A stretch of DNA of 64,000 nt from JADJSS01 sp046329815 (GTDB taxonomy: Bacteria > Bacteroidota > Bacteroidia > Chitinophagales > JADIYW01), in the NCBI GenBank assembly GCA_046329815.1, contig JAXLTY010000001.1, positions 744,001 to 808,000 of the forward strand, written 5' to 3'. A program made the translations under genes and the position numbers. Shown here piece by piece: positions 53,286 through 62,251 of this stretch. Every line of letters starts with the position of its first letter. Position 1 is the stretch's first letter. The notes beneath the pieces were generated by a model that searched no databases, was not told the origin of the DNA, and worked only from the letters and a program-made list of their open reading frames with translations.

Positions 53286-55301
53286 TTACTTGCATTCGAT
53301 CTTGCGCACTTTAATTTCATCGCCTTTGTGCAAAACAGGAGTTTTGGAAAATCCGTTCCATTGCATTAAATCCTGAACGGTAACATCATCATATTTTTGG
53401 GCAATTGACCACAAATTTTCGCCGCCTTTTATTTTATACGTTTCAAAGCAATTTTTATTCTTTGATAAAATCTTTATCGGATTTATTTTATCAATAATAG
53501 AAGCAGAATCTTTTTGCGCTTCTTTCATTGCGATCGCATCCTTTTCTTCCTGTGTTTGAATTTTTTCACTTAATAAATCTTTCAAACGATTGCTTATGTA
53601 ATTGAAACGAACGAATTTTTTGTAATCGTTATTGTGTACATAAATCAGCAACTCATCATCAACATCTATAAAGTTTCCGTTTAATTCATTCCAGCGTCTT
53701 ACTTCTTTCACTTTTACATGAAACCAATTCGCGATGAAACCTAAATTATCGCCATTTTTTACAGTATAAACAACAACTCTGTAATTATCATCATCTTCTT
53801 TGTAAATTTCAGGTGTTATAATTTTTTTATTGGTTGATGTATTTGTATTCAGTGGTTTTACTGCCGGATTTTCAGGTGCTTTTACTGTTTTAGTTTCCTG
53901 TTTTACTGCATCTTTAGCCGGTTTCTTTACAACAACAGTTGCAACAGGAACATCTTTCGGCGCAGTTTTATTTTTATCTGTTTTCGGATCTGTTTTTAAT
54001 GCAACCGGTTTGGTTTCTTTCTCTTTTGGTTTTGGCGCTTCTTTAACAGCAACTGGCTTCTCAGCTTCTTTCGGTTTGCTTGTCGGTAAGATTTTATTTT
54101 TCAGTTTTGTAAAAAATGATTCATCATCAGCTGCTTCTTTATTATCTGTTTTTGTAGCTGTTTTATTGTCTTTTCCTTTAACAATAGGTTCTGTTGAGAA
54201 ATCATCTTTGCCAGTTGTTTTGCTTACAACCAATGCGACAGGTTCATCACAATTTTCAGTAACCGGCAATTCTTTAGGTGAGCTAACAGGACGCACTACT
54301 TTCGGCACTACCAGTTTTTGCGCTACGGTAACATTTTCTGCTTTCACATACAATGAATCCTGGTATTCATTAAACGCAGTAAATCTGGAAACAGGAATAT
54401 TCAATGTAAAATCCGCAGGAATCAGAGTCGTCAGCAAAGATGGATTTTCATCGATGATTACTTGTCTTGGAATGCCAATAATATTTTCCAAATCGCCGAC
54501 TGTAATTTTTTGTCGAACAGTAACACGTTGTGTATTTTCTCTTTCGATATTTAAAGGCGCAATACCATATTTATTGGCATATTTCATGGAATAAACGATC
54601 GCGATAAACGATGGAACGTAAGCACGCGTTTCGGCCGGCAAATATTGACGAATGTCCCAAAAATTATGTGAGCCACCTGCTTTGCGAATTGCTTTGTTTA
54701 CATTTCCTGCGCCGCAATTATACGATGCAATTGCCAGTTGCCAATTGCCGTATAGATTGTACATTTCTTTTAAATAATGTGCAGCAGCTTCGCAGCCTTT
54801 GTATGGATCGCGGCGCTCATCTACACGTTTTGAAATACCTAGATCATAGCGCAAACCGGTGCTGTACATGAACTGCCACAAGCCACTGGCGCCTTTTGGC
54901 GACACAGCAAACGGATTCAACGCTGATTCAACCACCGCTAAATATTTCATTTCTTCAGGCACGCCATTTTGTGCGAAAATAGACTCAAAAATCGGAAAGA
55001 ATTTCTTAGAACGACCAAGCATTTTCGCAATATGTTCTTTTCGTTTGGTATTATATGTAATAAATTTTTGAACGTGTTCATTATAGTCTAATGGAATGGT
55101 TTGTTGAATTTTCTTTAAACGCACTGCGATTTGCGCACTCATCACTACCGGATCCGGATCGTCTTTAATCAACTGCTCTTCCGTTGGAATTTCCAACTCA
55201 CTTGAGGCATCTTTGTATTGCGAAGTTTGTGCTTTTACAAAGTATGATGAACAAGAAATTATAGCCAGTATAAATAATTTATGGTATTTCAGCCATCTCA
55301 T
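53286..55301 (-). CDS. LysM-containing lytic transglycosylase (MltD-like)
   Basis: A 671-residue envelope protein that cleaves peptidoglycan glycan strands. After a signal peptide, the SLT domain (about 100-210) has the catalytic Glu125 in YLAVVESALNP, followed by SPKGASGLWQFM and the ASYNCGAGNVNKAI block. A long Lys/Thr/Pro-rich linker (about 340-500) leads to two LysM domains (about 510-560 YTVKNGDNLGFIANWF, and 622-670 YKIKGGENLWSIAQKY). The domain order matches MltD-type proteins. It lies immediately outside the 59-bp repeat. Confidence 0.92.
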   Translation of the reverse strand: MRWLKYHKLFILAIISCSSYFVKAQTSQYKDASSELEIPTEEQLIKDDPDPVVMSAQIAVRLKKIQQTIPLDYNEHVQKFITYNTKRKEHIAKMLGRSKKFFPIFESIFAQNGVPEEMKYLAVVESALNPFAVSPKGASGLWQFMYSTGLRYDLGISKRVDERRDPYKGCEAAAHYLKEMYNLYGNWQLAIASYNCGAGNVNKAIRKAGGSHNFWDIRQYLPAETRAYVPSFIAIVYSMKYANKYGIAPLNIERENTQRVTVRQKITVGDLENIIGIPRQVIIDENPSLLTTLIPADFTLNIPVSRFTAFNEYQDSLYVKAENVTVAQKLVVPKVVRPVSSPKELPVTENCDEPVALVVSKTTGKDDFSTEPIVKGKDNKTATKTDNKEAADDESFFTKLKNKILPTSKPKEAEKPVAVKEAPKPKEKETKPVALKTDPKTDKNKTAPKDVPVATVVVKKPAKDAVKQETKTVKAPENPAVKPLNTNTSTNKKIITPEIYKEDDDNYRVVVYTVKNGDNLGFIANWFHVKVKEVRRWNELNGNFIDVDDELLIYVHNNDYKKFVRFNYISNRLKDLLSEKIQTQEEKDAIAMKEAQKDSASIIDKINPIKILSKNKNCFETYKIKGGENLWSIAQKYDDVTVQDLMQWNGFSKTPVLHKGDEIKVRKIECK

Positions 55302-55369
55302 CTTTGCAAGATATGAAAAAAAAAAGTGTTCACAAGGAATTAACTATTTTTTAGTGTTTTACGTTTCTT

Positions 55370-56236
55370 TTACAGTTGCAAATTAACTTCAAATAAAACT
55401 GATTTTCCATCGTCATTATCGGCTACCAGAACCAGCTTATAATTTTTATTTTCAGAATGAATGATGCAAACCGATTCAATTTTTTGTTTAGAAAAAGCTA
55501 TGTCAATTTTATCCAGTTCAACATAATTTTGAATCGTTAATGCTGACTGACTTAATTGTTTATCCGCATTTTCCACAATAGCCAAAACGCTGCCGATGAT
55601 TTCGCCGTCATCATACGCATTATTGGTATTTTCTGCCGAAGCCGATAAAAATAAAATATCATTTTCATCATCATAACAAGCACCTGAAATACCGAGTTGA
55701 ATTCCATTTAATGTGTCAATATCAATTGGAATCACTTTGAATTTATCGGGAAATTTTTTCTTCAGAATATTATGATCTGTAATGATTAAATGATTGGCTT
55801 GTTCGGTAGTTGCGCGATTAAAAAACAGTAATTTATTTTTACAATCCGTAAAACCTTCAATATTCATTTCTTTAAAAAAATGACGTTCTCTGAATAGATT
55901 ATTAAAAGATGCTGTACTTATTTTTTTTACCGAATCATTATTATTCAAATCGATCCAGAAAGCAACATCACGTTGTGGTGATTTAGAACCGGAACCAACA
56001 ATATATAGCATATCGTCAATAATTGTTGCACATTCTAAATCTGGTTTATCAGGTTTTGGAATACGTTCGCCATCAAAATCAAACAAGTTTATACGACCTG
56101 TTTCATTCCAATCAGCATTTAAGCACAAAATATAGTTGATGTCGTCACCAATAACAAACAATGTATTTTTATAAAATTCCAAAGCAGAACCTGATGGATA
56201 ATCTATTATTTTTTTGCGTACTAAATTTAATTGCAT
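55370..56236 (-). CDS. DUF6929-like beta-propeller protein
   Basis: The 288-residue product is predicted beta-rich without a signal peptide. The motifs SGSALEFYKNTLFVIGDD, KPDLECATIIDDMLYIVGSGS and SPQRDVAFWID, with repeated LVLVADN-type strands, resemble the DUF6929 family. I recall this family by pattern but not by tested match. It is divergent from the GT-C gene with only 15 nt between the start codons. No function is known. Confidence 0.55.
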   Translation of the reverse strand: MQLNLVRKKIIDYPSGSALEFYKNTLFVIGDDINYILCLNADWNETGRINLFDFDGERIPKPDKPDLECATIIDDMLYIVGSGSKSPQRDVAFWIDLNNNDSVKKISTASFNNLFRERHFFKEMNIEGFTDCKNKLLFFNRATTEQANHLIITDHNILKKKFPDKFKVIPIDIDTLNGIQLGISGACYDDENDILFLSASAENTNNAYDDGEIIGSVLAIVENADKQLSQSALTIQNYVELDKIDIAFSKQKIESVCIIHSENKNYKLVLVADNDDGKSVLFEVNLQL

Positions 56237-56251
56237 AGTTTTATTGTCTGA

Positions 56252-57913
56252 ATGATGCGTTTTAGAGAAAAAACAGGAAAGGAAGATACTACATATTTAC
56301 CAAAAATAGATGTGCATTTTTTTGTTGCAATTCTGATCTTATTACTTGCGGCAATCAAACAATTATATGGCATCAAACAATATTTGGATATTACTTTTTT
56401 TGATGAAACGGAATATTTGCAAAAAGGTGTTGGCTTAGCATCAAAAGTATATAACGATTGGGGTCCGAGTTATAATTTATGGTATTTTTTTGTTTCCAAA
56501 TTCACCGATAATAATATCGACACTTATTTTCTAAATGTAGCTATTTTACTGACTGTTACTCCAATTTTGCTGTATGTATTTTTAGTATTTCATCGTGTTC
56601 AAACTAAATGGGCGCTTTTGTTTTCATTATCGTTTTTAATGCAGGAATTATTACTGAATAACTTTACCTATGTCAGCCATTTTTGCTTATGTATTATTTT
56701 AATTGGTTTTATTTTCATTGCAATTACAAAAAAGAATGAGCACAAAATTATTATTGCCATTACCACTGCTTATATATGTATGTATGCGCGCCAGGAATTC
56801 CTGTTAATTGCAGTTGCGTTGTTTGTTTTGTATTTAATACAGTTAGCTTATCAAAAAAAGTTGCAATTCCATATCAGTTATGCTTTTCTACTCTTTGTGA
56901 TCATTATACTTTACCGGATTTTCGGGCCGTTATCAATGCAGGCAGAAGGAATGGACAGAAGTTATTTTGCATTCATGCAGCATTTTGTAAAAAACTACAT
57001 GTTCTGGAATCGAAAATATTATACATTGGACGAACTGCGCGCATTGAATTTATTTGACGACAGCAAAACGATGTTTCAATGTATGTTTGCAAATCCGTTT
57101 TTATTTATTAAACACATCTTGACAAATATCGCGAATTATTGCATTAATATTTTCTTTTATGTAGAAAGTTTTTTGTTACCAAAACCCATATTTCATTATT
57201 TAGGAAAAGTGAAACATATAGTATTTATTGGCATTATAGCGATTCTGGCATACAACTTTTTTAAAGAAAAACAATTACAGAAAACAAAACAATTCATACA
57301 AACGCACACGATGCTTTTTTTGATTTACAGCATCTTTTTATCGTTAAGTTTTTTTTCTATTGTATTTATTTATCCAAACAGGCACTATGTTATTTTGCAG
57401 TTCTTTTGGTTGATTTTATTTTTAGGATTCTTATTAAAAGACAAAGCAAAATTTTTAGATAATGCTTATGTTTTTTATGGAATCATTTTAGCCATATTAT
57501 TTTTTGTACCAACATCAAAATATGTTTCATTTTTCAGTACATCTAACAAAGATGCGCGCAATCAGCCGAATTTAAAGACAATTAATTATCTCACAAAAAA
57601 CAACACGCATCAACCACAAATTCTATTTACTACTGAAAATGGTTTTGAAACGTATTTACCAAAAAATTATTCAGCATTATTTATGAATACAGATGACCTG
57701 AAACCATACTTAACAAATGGCGATTTTAAATTGAATGATTTTATAAAAGATAAAAAAATCGACATCTTTTACATGAATGAGAAGTTGACGTTTTATGTTG
57801 ATTATGCGAAAGTAAAAGAAACCGAATTATTGCTGCATCATCCAGATAGTTTAGGTTTTAGAAAACAATTGTTAGATACTTCAACACAAGCGTATTTGCT
57901 GATAAAAAAATAA
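56252..57913 (+). CDS. GT-C-like polytopic membrane protein (paralogue 3)
   Basis: A 553-residue membrane protein related to the two proteins at 11712-15080. The acidic pair Asp51-Glu52 (FFDETEYLQKG), DWGPSYNLWYF, YFLN, ARQEFL, AFMQHF, FYPNRHY-like YPNRHYV and the C-terminal QAYLLIK correspond in order and spacing, but several positions differ. It lies 40 kb from the other copies and not in an operon with acyltransferases, so it is likely an older duplicate. Its stop abuts the stop of the convergent nadE (TAATTA). Confidence 0.62.
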   Translation: MMRFREKTGKEDTTYLPKIDVHFFVAILILLLAAIKQLYGIKQYLDITFFDETEYLQKGVGLASKVYNDWGPSYNLWYFFVSKFTDNNIDTYFLNVAILLTVTPILLYVFLVFHRVQTKWALLFSLSFLMQELLLNNFTYVSHFCLCIILIGFIFIAITKKNEHKIIIAITTAYICMYARQEFLLIAVALFVLYLIQLAYQKKLQFHISYAFLLFVIIILYRIFGPLSMQAEGMDRSYFAFMQHFVKNYMFWNRKYYTLDELRALNLFDDSKTMFQCMFANPFLFIKHILTNIANYCINIFFYVESFLLPKPIFHYLGKVKHIVFIGIIAILAYNFFKEKQLQKTKQFIQTHTMLFLIYSIFLSLSFFSIVFIYPNRHYVILQFFWLILFLGFLLKDKAKFLDNAYVFYGIILAILFFVPTSKYVSFFSTSNKDARNQPNLKTINYLTKNNTHQPQILFTTENGFETYLPKNYSALFMNTDDLKPYLTNGDFKLNDFIKDKKIDIFYMNEKLTFYVDYAKVKETELLLHHPDSLGFRKQLLDTSTQAYLLIKK

Positions 57914-59557
57914 TTAGCTTTCTAAATACTTTCCAACAATCGGTAGTCGTCGTCCGCTGCCAAATGCTTTTGGTGACACTCGCAAAATTGGCGGCGTTTG
58001 ATGTCGTTTAAATTCATTTCTGTTTACCATGCGTAAAACTCTTGTAATTAAAGATTCATCAAAACCTTGCGCTTCGATTTCATCTGGTCCTTGTCTTTTC
58101 TCAATATATTCAAATAAAATTTTATCTAAAATCGAGTAGTCAGGCAACGAATCCGAATCTTTTTGTCCAGGTCTTAATTCAGCACTTGGCGCTTTCGTCA
58201 AAATATGATTTGGAATAATTTCTTCGTCTTTATTGATGTATTTACACACTTCATAAATTTGTGTTTTATATACATCAGCCAGCACCGCCAAGCCACCGCA
58301 CATATCACCATATAAGGTACCATAACCCACTGCAGCTTCACTTTTATTGGTTGTATTCAACAAAATATAACCGAATTTATTGCTCAGAGCCATTAAATAA
58401 TTTCCACGAATACGTGCTTGTAAATTTTCTTCAGTAACATCAAATGGTTTGTTTTCAAAATGCGGTTGCAAAATTTTATCATACACGTCAAAGACTTCTT
58501 TTATTGGAATGATTTTGTGCGGTGAACCTAAATTTTCTAATAACTTCAGCGAATCATCTACAGAATGTGATGTTGAAAATTGCGATGGCATTAATACGCT
58601 TAACACATTTTCTTTCCCAAGCGCACGAACAGCTAATGCTAATACTAACGCAGAATCAACGCCGCCACTTAAACCTAAAATCGCTTTCTTAAAACCTAAT
58701 TTCTGGAAATAATTTTTAATGCCACAAACCAACGCATCGTGTATGAGTTTAGTTGGATTTTTTTCTAATTGCGTATCGTTTGTATTTTGTAAAACATCAT
58801 TCAGATCAGCAACAAAAAAATCTTCTTCAAAGTAATTTAACTCTTTAAAAACATTTCCATTGGGTGACATCACAACAGATCCGCCATCGAAGATCAACTC
58901 TGTTTGTGCGCCTACACAATTGCAGTACAATACAGGTAAATTAAATGCCACAGCATTTTTTCTGACAACATCTATTCGTTTTTTTGCCTGATTATAATTG
59001 AATGGTGAAGCTGATAAATTGAACAAAATATCCGGTTGTAATTTTGCCAGTTCAGCAATCGGATTTATTTTATATAAAGGATTTTCTTCGCCGGTGTCCC
59101 AAATATCTTCGCAAATGGAAATCGCTATTTTTTTGCCTTTATATTCAATTACATCAAAAGTAGTATTCGGTTCAAAATAACGATATTCATCAAACACATC
59201 ATACGTTGGCAGCAATGTTTTATGTGCAATAAACTGCACTTTGCCATCAGCAATAAAATATGCTGAATTGAATAAATCTTTTCCGTTTTTAGCAGGATTT
59301 TTTGAAGGCGCTCCAACAACGATCGCAATCTTATTTCCACAAAGGTCTGCTAATTTCTGAATCACATTTTCACATTCTTTTATGAAATGATTGAACTCCA
59401 AAAAATCGCGTGGCGGATATCCGCAAATACATAATTCACTGAATAGAACTATATCAGCATTTCCGGCAATTCCTTTTTCAACAGCAGCTTTCATTTTCTC
59501 GAAATTTCCGTTAAAATCGCCTATCATATAATTCAACTGTGCTAACGCTATGTTCAT
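57914..59557 (-). CDS. nadE: Glutamine-dependent NAD+ synthetase
   Basis: A 547-residue enzyme completing NAD synthesis. The N-terminal nitrilase-like glutaminase has the Glu-Lys-Cys triad: FSELCICGYPPRD, AHKTLLPTYD and ISICEDIWD. The C-terminal NAD synthetase domain carries the ATP-binding P-loop LGLSGGVDSALVLAL and NTTNKSEAAVGYGTLYGDM. The length is normal for a bifunctional NadE. A complete promoter lies upstream, with the -7 box only 4 nt from the ATG. Confidence 0.95.
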   Translation of the reverse strand: MNIALAQLNYMIGDFNGNFEKMKAAVEKGIAGNADIVLFSELCICGYPPRDFLEFNHFIKECENVIQKLADLCGNKIAIVVGAPSKNPAKNGKDLFNSAYFIADGKVQFIAHKTLLPTYDVFDEYRYFEPNTTFDVIEYKGKKIAISICEDIWDTGEENPLYKINPIAELAKLQPDILFNLSASPFNYNQAKKRIDVVRKNAVAFNLPVLYCNCVGAQTELIFDGGSVVMSPNGNVFKELNYFEEDFFVADLNDVLQNTNDTQLEKNPTKLIHDALVCGIKNYFQKLGFKKAILGLSGGVDSALVLALAVRALGKENVLSVLMPSQFSTSHSVDDSLKLLENLGSPHKIIPIKEVFDVYDKILQPHFENKPFDVTEENLQARIRGNYLMALSNKFGYILLNTTNKSEAAVGYGTLYGDMCGGLAVLADVYKTQIYEVCKYINKDEEIIPNHILTKAPSAELRPGQKDSDSLPDYSILDKILFEYIEKRQGPDEIEAQGFDESLITRVLRMVNRNEFKRHQTPPILRVSPKAFGSGRRLPIVGKYLES

Positions 59558-59561
59558 GATG

Positions 59562-59593
59562 TAAAAGTAATATAATAAGATACGTTAACAAAA
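59562..59593 (-). promoter_or_regulatory. Promoter of nadE
   Basis: On the minus strand TTTTG (59593-59589) is followed after 19 nt by TACTTTTA (59569-59562). The nadE ATG starts 4 nt later, so the transcript is probably leaderless. The same bases just before the start, TTACTTTTACATCATG, also occur at the 92-residue gene ending at 62108. Confidence 0.55.
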
Positions 59594-59642
59594 TATCGAC
59601 ATCCTGATTTTTATCTTATTTTTGCTGCAAAATTTATTTTAA

Positions 59643-60683
59643 ATGAATACTTTTCAGAAAATAGTTTTATTTGCTTTTGTCGCACTAGCAACTTTTTCCT
59701 GCACTTGCAATCGCGAACAAAAACAAGCGAAGAAAGAAACAGAGATTGATGCATCTTCCGTTGATGTAAAAATTGTTCGTTTTGAGAAAGATTTATTTGA
59801 GTGCAATCCAAATAACATGGCAAATGAATTGGCAGCACTGGCTAAAAAATATCCAATGTTCTATCCTGTTTTTTACAACTCTGTATTAGTGATTCCTGCT
59901 GTTGGTGATTCTGTTTTACAATTAGAAGTGATGAAAGATTTTGTGGCCAAACCGGCGATGAAAGGTCTGTATGATACGGTACAATCGAAATTCGCTGATC
60001 TGCAATTTTTAAAAGATGATTTGAAAATCTGTTTTGCTAATTACAAATCATACTTTCCGAAAAATCCGATACCTGAAATATACACTTGTATTTCAGAATT
60101 CTCTTATTCTGTATTTACTATATCTGACAGTATTATCGGACTTTCATTAGACAAATATTTAGGTGCGAATTACATGTATTATCCATCGGTTTTTGAACAA
60201 ACTTCTTACATGATTCCAACATTTGACAAGAAATACATGGCTATCGATGTCGCAAATGCGTTGGCATCAAATGTAATTGCCGTGCCAGGTGATAAATCTA
60301 CTTTACTCGATAAAATGCTGACTGAAGGAAAAATACTGTTTTTTATTCAAAGTGTTTTGCCTAATAAGAAAGATTTTGACATTATTAAATACACGGAAAA
60401 ACAATATAAATGGTGCGAAGCAAACGAATTGCAAATCTGGACTTATTTTTTGAATCAAAACAGATTATATGACACCAAATTCGAGCAGTTTAAATACGTG
60501 AAAGACGGACCAAGTACTTATGGTATGCCGAAAGAAAGTCCCGGAAGAGCCGGCGCTTGGTTAGGTTGGCAGATCATCAGAAAATACATGCAGGAAAATC
60601 CGAATACGACATTAAAACAACTGATTGATGAAAAAGACGGACAAAAGATTTTGACGGCATCGAAGTATAAACCTAAAGTTTAA
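59643..60683 (+). CDS. gldB: Gliding motility lipoprotein GldB
   Basis: A 346-residue lipoprotein with lipobox TFSC near residue 20. The conserved GldB features include the segments VKIVRFEKDLFECNPNN, LAALAKKYPMFYPVFYN, and SPGRAGAWLGWQIIRKYM near the C-terminus. It is required for gliding or T9SS function in related bacteria and would sit in the outer-membrane periplasmic face. A -7-like box TATTTTTG is at 59617-59624. Its presence with sprA supports a gliding or T9SS lifestyle. Confidence 0.9.
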   Translation: MNTFQKIVLFAFVALATFSCTCNREQKQAKKETEIDASSVDVKIVRFEKDLFECNPNNMANELAALAKKYPMFYPVFYNSVLVIPAVGDSVLQLEVMKDFVAKPAMKGLYDTVQSKFADLQFLKDDLKICFANYKSYFPKNPIPEIYTCISEFSYSVFTISDSIIGLSLDKYLGANYMYYPSVFEQTSYMIPTFDKKYMAIDVANALASNVIAVPGDKSTLLDKMLTEGKILFFIQSVLPNKKDFDIIKYTEKQYKWCEANELQIWTYFLNQNRLYDTKFEQFKYVKDGPSTYGMPKESPGRAGAWLGWQIIRKYMQENPNTTLKQLIDEKDGQKILTASKYKPKV

Positions 60684-60684
60684 T

Positions 60685-60984
60685 ATGAAAAAGTTAACAA
60701 AATATTCGTTTATATATTTAATAGCATTTACAATTATACTGTATATTCTCTTTGTAGTTGTTTTAATCAATTATGATAAAGAATATGATGAAGAAGGATT
60801 TACGCATGGCATTCTAACCATCTCGTTCTATTACTTAATTCCTTACTTTTCAATAATTACTTTTGCAAGTTATAAATTACACAAACTAGAAAGCCAAAAT
60901 CCGATTTTTGCTGTACTGACATTTTTATTTGGTATAATTCCTTCAATATCGTTAGTGTACATTTTCTTTTCCTACTTTTCTTAA
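60685..60984 (+). CDS. Small membrane protein, unknown
   Basis: A 99-residue protein with three hydrophobic segments (YLIAFTIILYILFVVVLI, ISFYYLIPYFSIITFASY, FLFGIIPSISLVYIFF). It starts 1 nt after the gldB stop, so it is co-transcribed with it. I do not recognise a family, and there is no motif to suggest a role. Confidence 0.6.
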   Translation: MKKLTKYSFIYLIAFTIILYILFVVVLINYDKEYDEEGFTHGILTISFYYLIPYFSIITFASYKLHKLESQNPIFAVLTFLFGIIPSISLVYIFFSYFS

Positions 60985-60994
60985 ATTATGTAAT

Positions 60995-61756
60995 TCAACA
61001 ATTAATCACCAAACCATCATAAGCTAAACGAACATGGTTCGGCAGTTCTTTTTTTACATCTTCATGCAAACCTAAATGATGCGAAATGTGTGTAAAATAA
61101 GCATGTTCAGGTTTTGTTTTTTCTACAATTTCTAATGCTTGTTCTAAATTAAAGTGCGAATAATGTGTTTCTTTTCGCAATGCATTCAGCACTAAATATT
61201 TTGATCCTTTTATTTTTTCCAGTTCTTCATCAGCAATAAAATTCGCATCGGTGATGTAGGTAAAATCACCAACTCTAAAACCTAAAACCGGCAATGTTTT
61301 ATGCATCGCGCGAATCGGAATAAAATGAATATCACCAATAAAAAACGGATGTTCATCAATCGTATTCAATCGTATCTGCGGCGCACCAGGATAATCATGA
61401 CCTACAAAAGCATATGCAAACTCGCGCTTCAAAACTTCCTGCACGCGCTCTTCTGCATACACATCAATCGTTTTATTTAATAAATAATTGAATGGACGAA
61501 TATCATCTAAACCGGCAACATGATCTTTGTGTGCATGTGTAAATAAAACGGCATCCAAATCCTGAACATTTTCACGCAGCATTTGGAAACGAAAATCGGG
61601 ACCGGTATCTATGACAACTGTTGTTTTTTCTGATTGAATCAGCAATGAAGTGCGCGTGCGTTTATCTTTCAAATCATTAGATTGACAAACTTCGCATGGA
61701 CACGTTATTACCGGTACACCTTGAGAAGTGCCTGTTCCTAAAAAAGTAAATTTCAT
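60995..61756 (-). CDS. MBL-fold metallohydrolase (PhnP-like)
   Basis: A 253-residue metallo-beta-lactamase-fold enzyme. The metal motif is THAHKDHVAGLDD (H-x-H-x-D-H), with TFLGTGTSQGVPVI at the N-terminus, VIDTGPDFRF and a late THISHHLG block. A Cys-rich patch near the start (ITCPCEVCQSN) is like that in PhnP-type phosphodiesterases, which bind a structural zinc there. The likely activity is a cyclic phosphodiester hydrolase, but substrate is uncertain. Confidence 0.85.
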   Translation of the reverse strand: MKFTFLGTGTSQGVPVITCPCEVCQSNDLKDKRTRTSLLIQSEKTTVVIDTGPDFRFQMLRENVQDLDAVLFTHAHKDHVAGLDDIRPFNYLLNKTIDVYAEERVQEVLKREFAYAFVGHDYPGAPQIRLNTIDEHPFFIGDIHFIPIRAMHKTLPVLGFRVGDFTYITDANFIADEELEKIKGSKYLVLNALRKETHYSHFNLEQALEIVEKTKPEHAYFTHISHHLGLHEDVKKELPNHVRLAYDGLVINC

Positions 61757-61765
61757 ATTGCTAAA

Positions 61766-61832
61766 GTTATGTGTTATTTGTTATACGTTATTCGGTTGAT
61801 CCGTTTTACTTTTTTCTTATAACTAATAACTA
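61766..61832. repeat. Inverted heptamer-repeat element
   Basis: Tandem GTTANNN 7-mers (61766-61793) followed by the inverted sequence CTTATAACTAATAAC (61816-61830). The centre matches the element at 37606-37684. It lies between the starts and ends of two minus-strand genes (61756 and 61830). Confidence 0.75.
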
Positions 61833-62108
61833 TTCCAACACGAGTTTGTGCTGCGCTACTTTATTGAAAATTTCCAATTGCTTATCATCTAAACCATCGC
61901 TGGTCAATTCTATTTGATGCATAATTTCGATCATTGCATTGATGCGCGATTCAGTATCGTAGAATTTATTGATAACAGCAACACGTTTGTCTTGCAAAAT
62001 GCAATAACCGGATTGAAACGAACCTTTTTCATAGCGAACAATATATTTGTTCTCTTTCATGATCGATTCAAGCAAGGTCAACGTTGTAGCATTATATCTG
62101 AAAGCCAT
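61830..62108 (-). CDS. Conserved small hypothetical protein
   Basis: A 92-residue protein starting MAFRYNATTLTLLES, with a beta-rich middle (YIVRYEKGSFQSGYCILQDKRVAVINKF) and a helical C-terminus. It looks like a small soluble cytoplasmic protein of a kind common in Bacteroidota, but I cannot name a family. The sequence before its start codon, TTACTTTTACATC, equals that before nadE and overlaps a heptamer array. Confidence 0.6.
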   Translation of the reverse strand: MAFRYNATTLTLLESIMKENKYIVRYEKGSFQSGYCILQDKRVAVINKFYDTESRINAMIEIMHQIELTSDGLDDKQLEIFNKVAQHKLVLE

Positions 62109-62117
62109 GATGTAAAA

Positions 62118-62145
62118 GTAAGAAGTAATGTGTAATAAGTGATAA
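62118..62145. repeat. Heptamer array before the 92-residue gene
   Basis: Four tandem 7-mers GTAAGAA, GTAATGT, GTAATAA and GTGATAA lie just upstream of the minus-strand start at 62108. In reverse complement they resemble the CTTATTA units at 35471-35505. Confidence 0.6.
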
Positions 62146-62251
62146 GATTTTTATACACAAACAATAATCTTTCCACATAAAACCTACCTAATCCATAGAG
62201 AAATAAAAAAATTGTATCTTTAAACATAGATTAAAATTTTTAAACCATAAA

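Noticed and set aside
53830..54594. 254-residue plus-strand ORF
   Set aside because: Antisense to the Lys/Thr/Pro-rich linker and transglycosylase region of the LysM protein; its Ser/Phe/Val-rich composition is a shadow of that linker.
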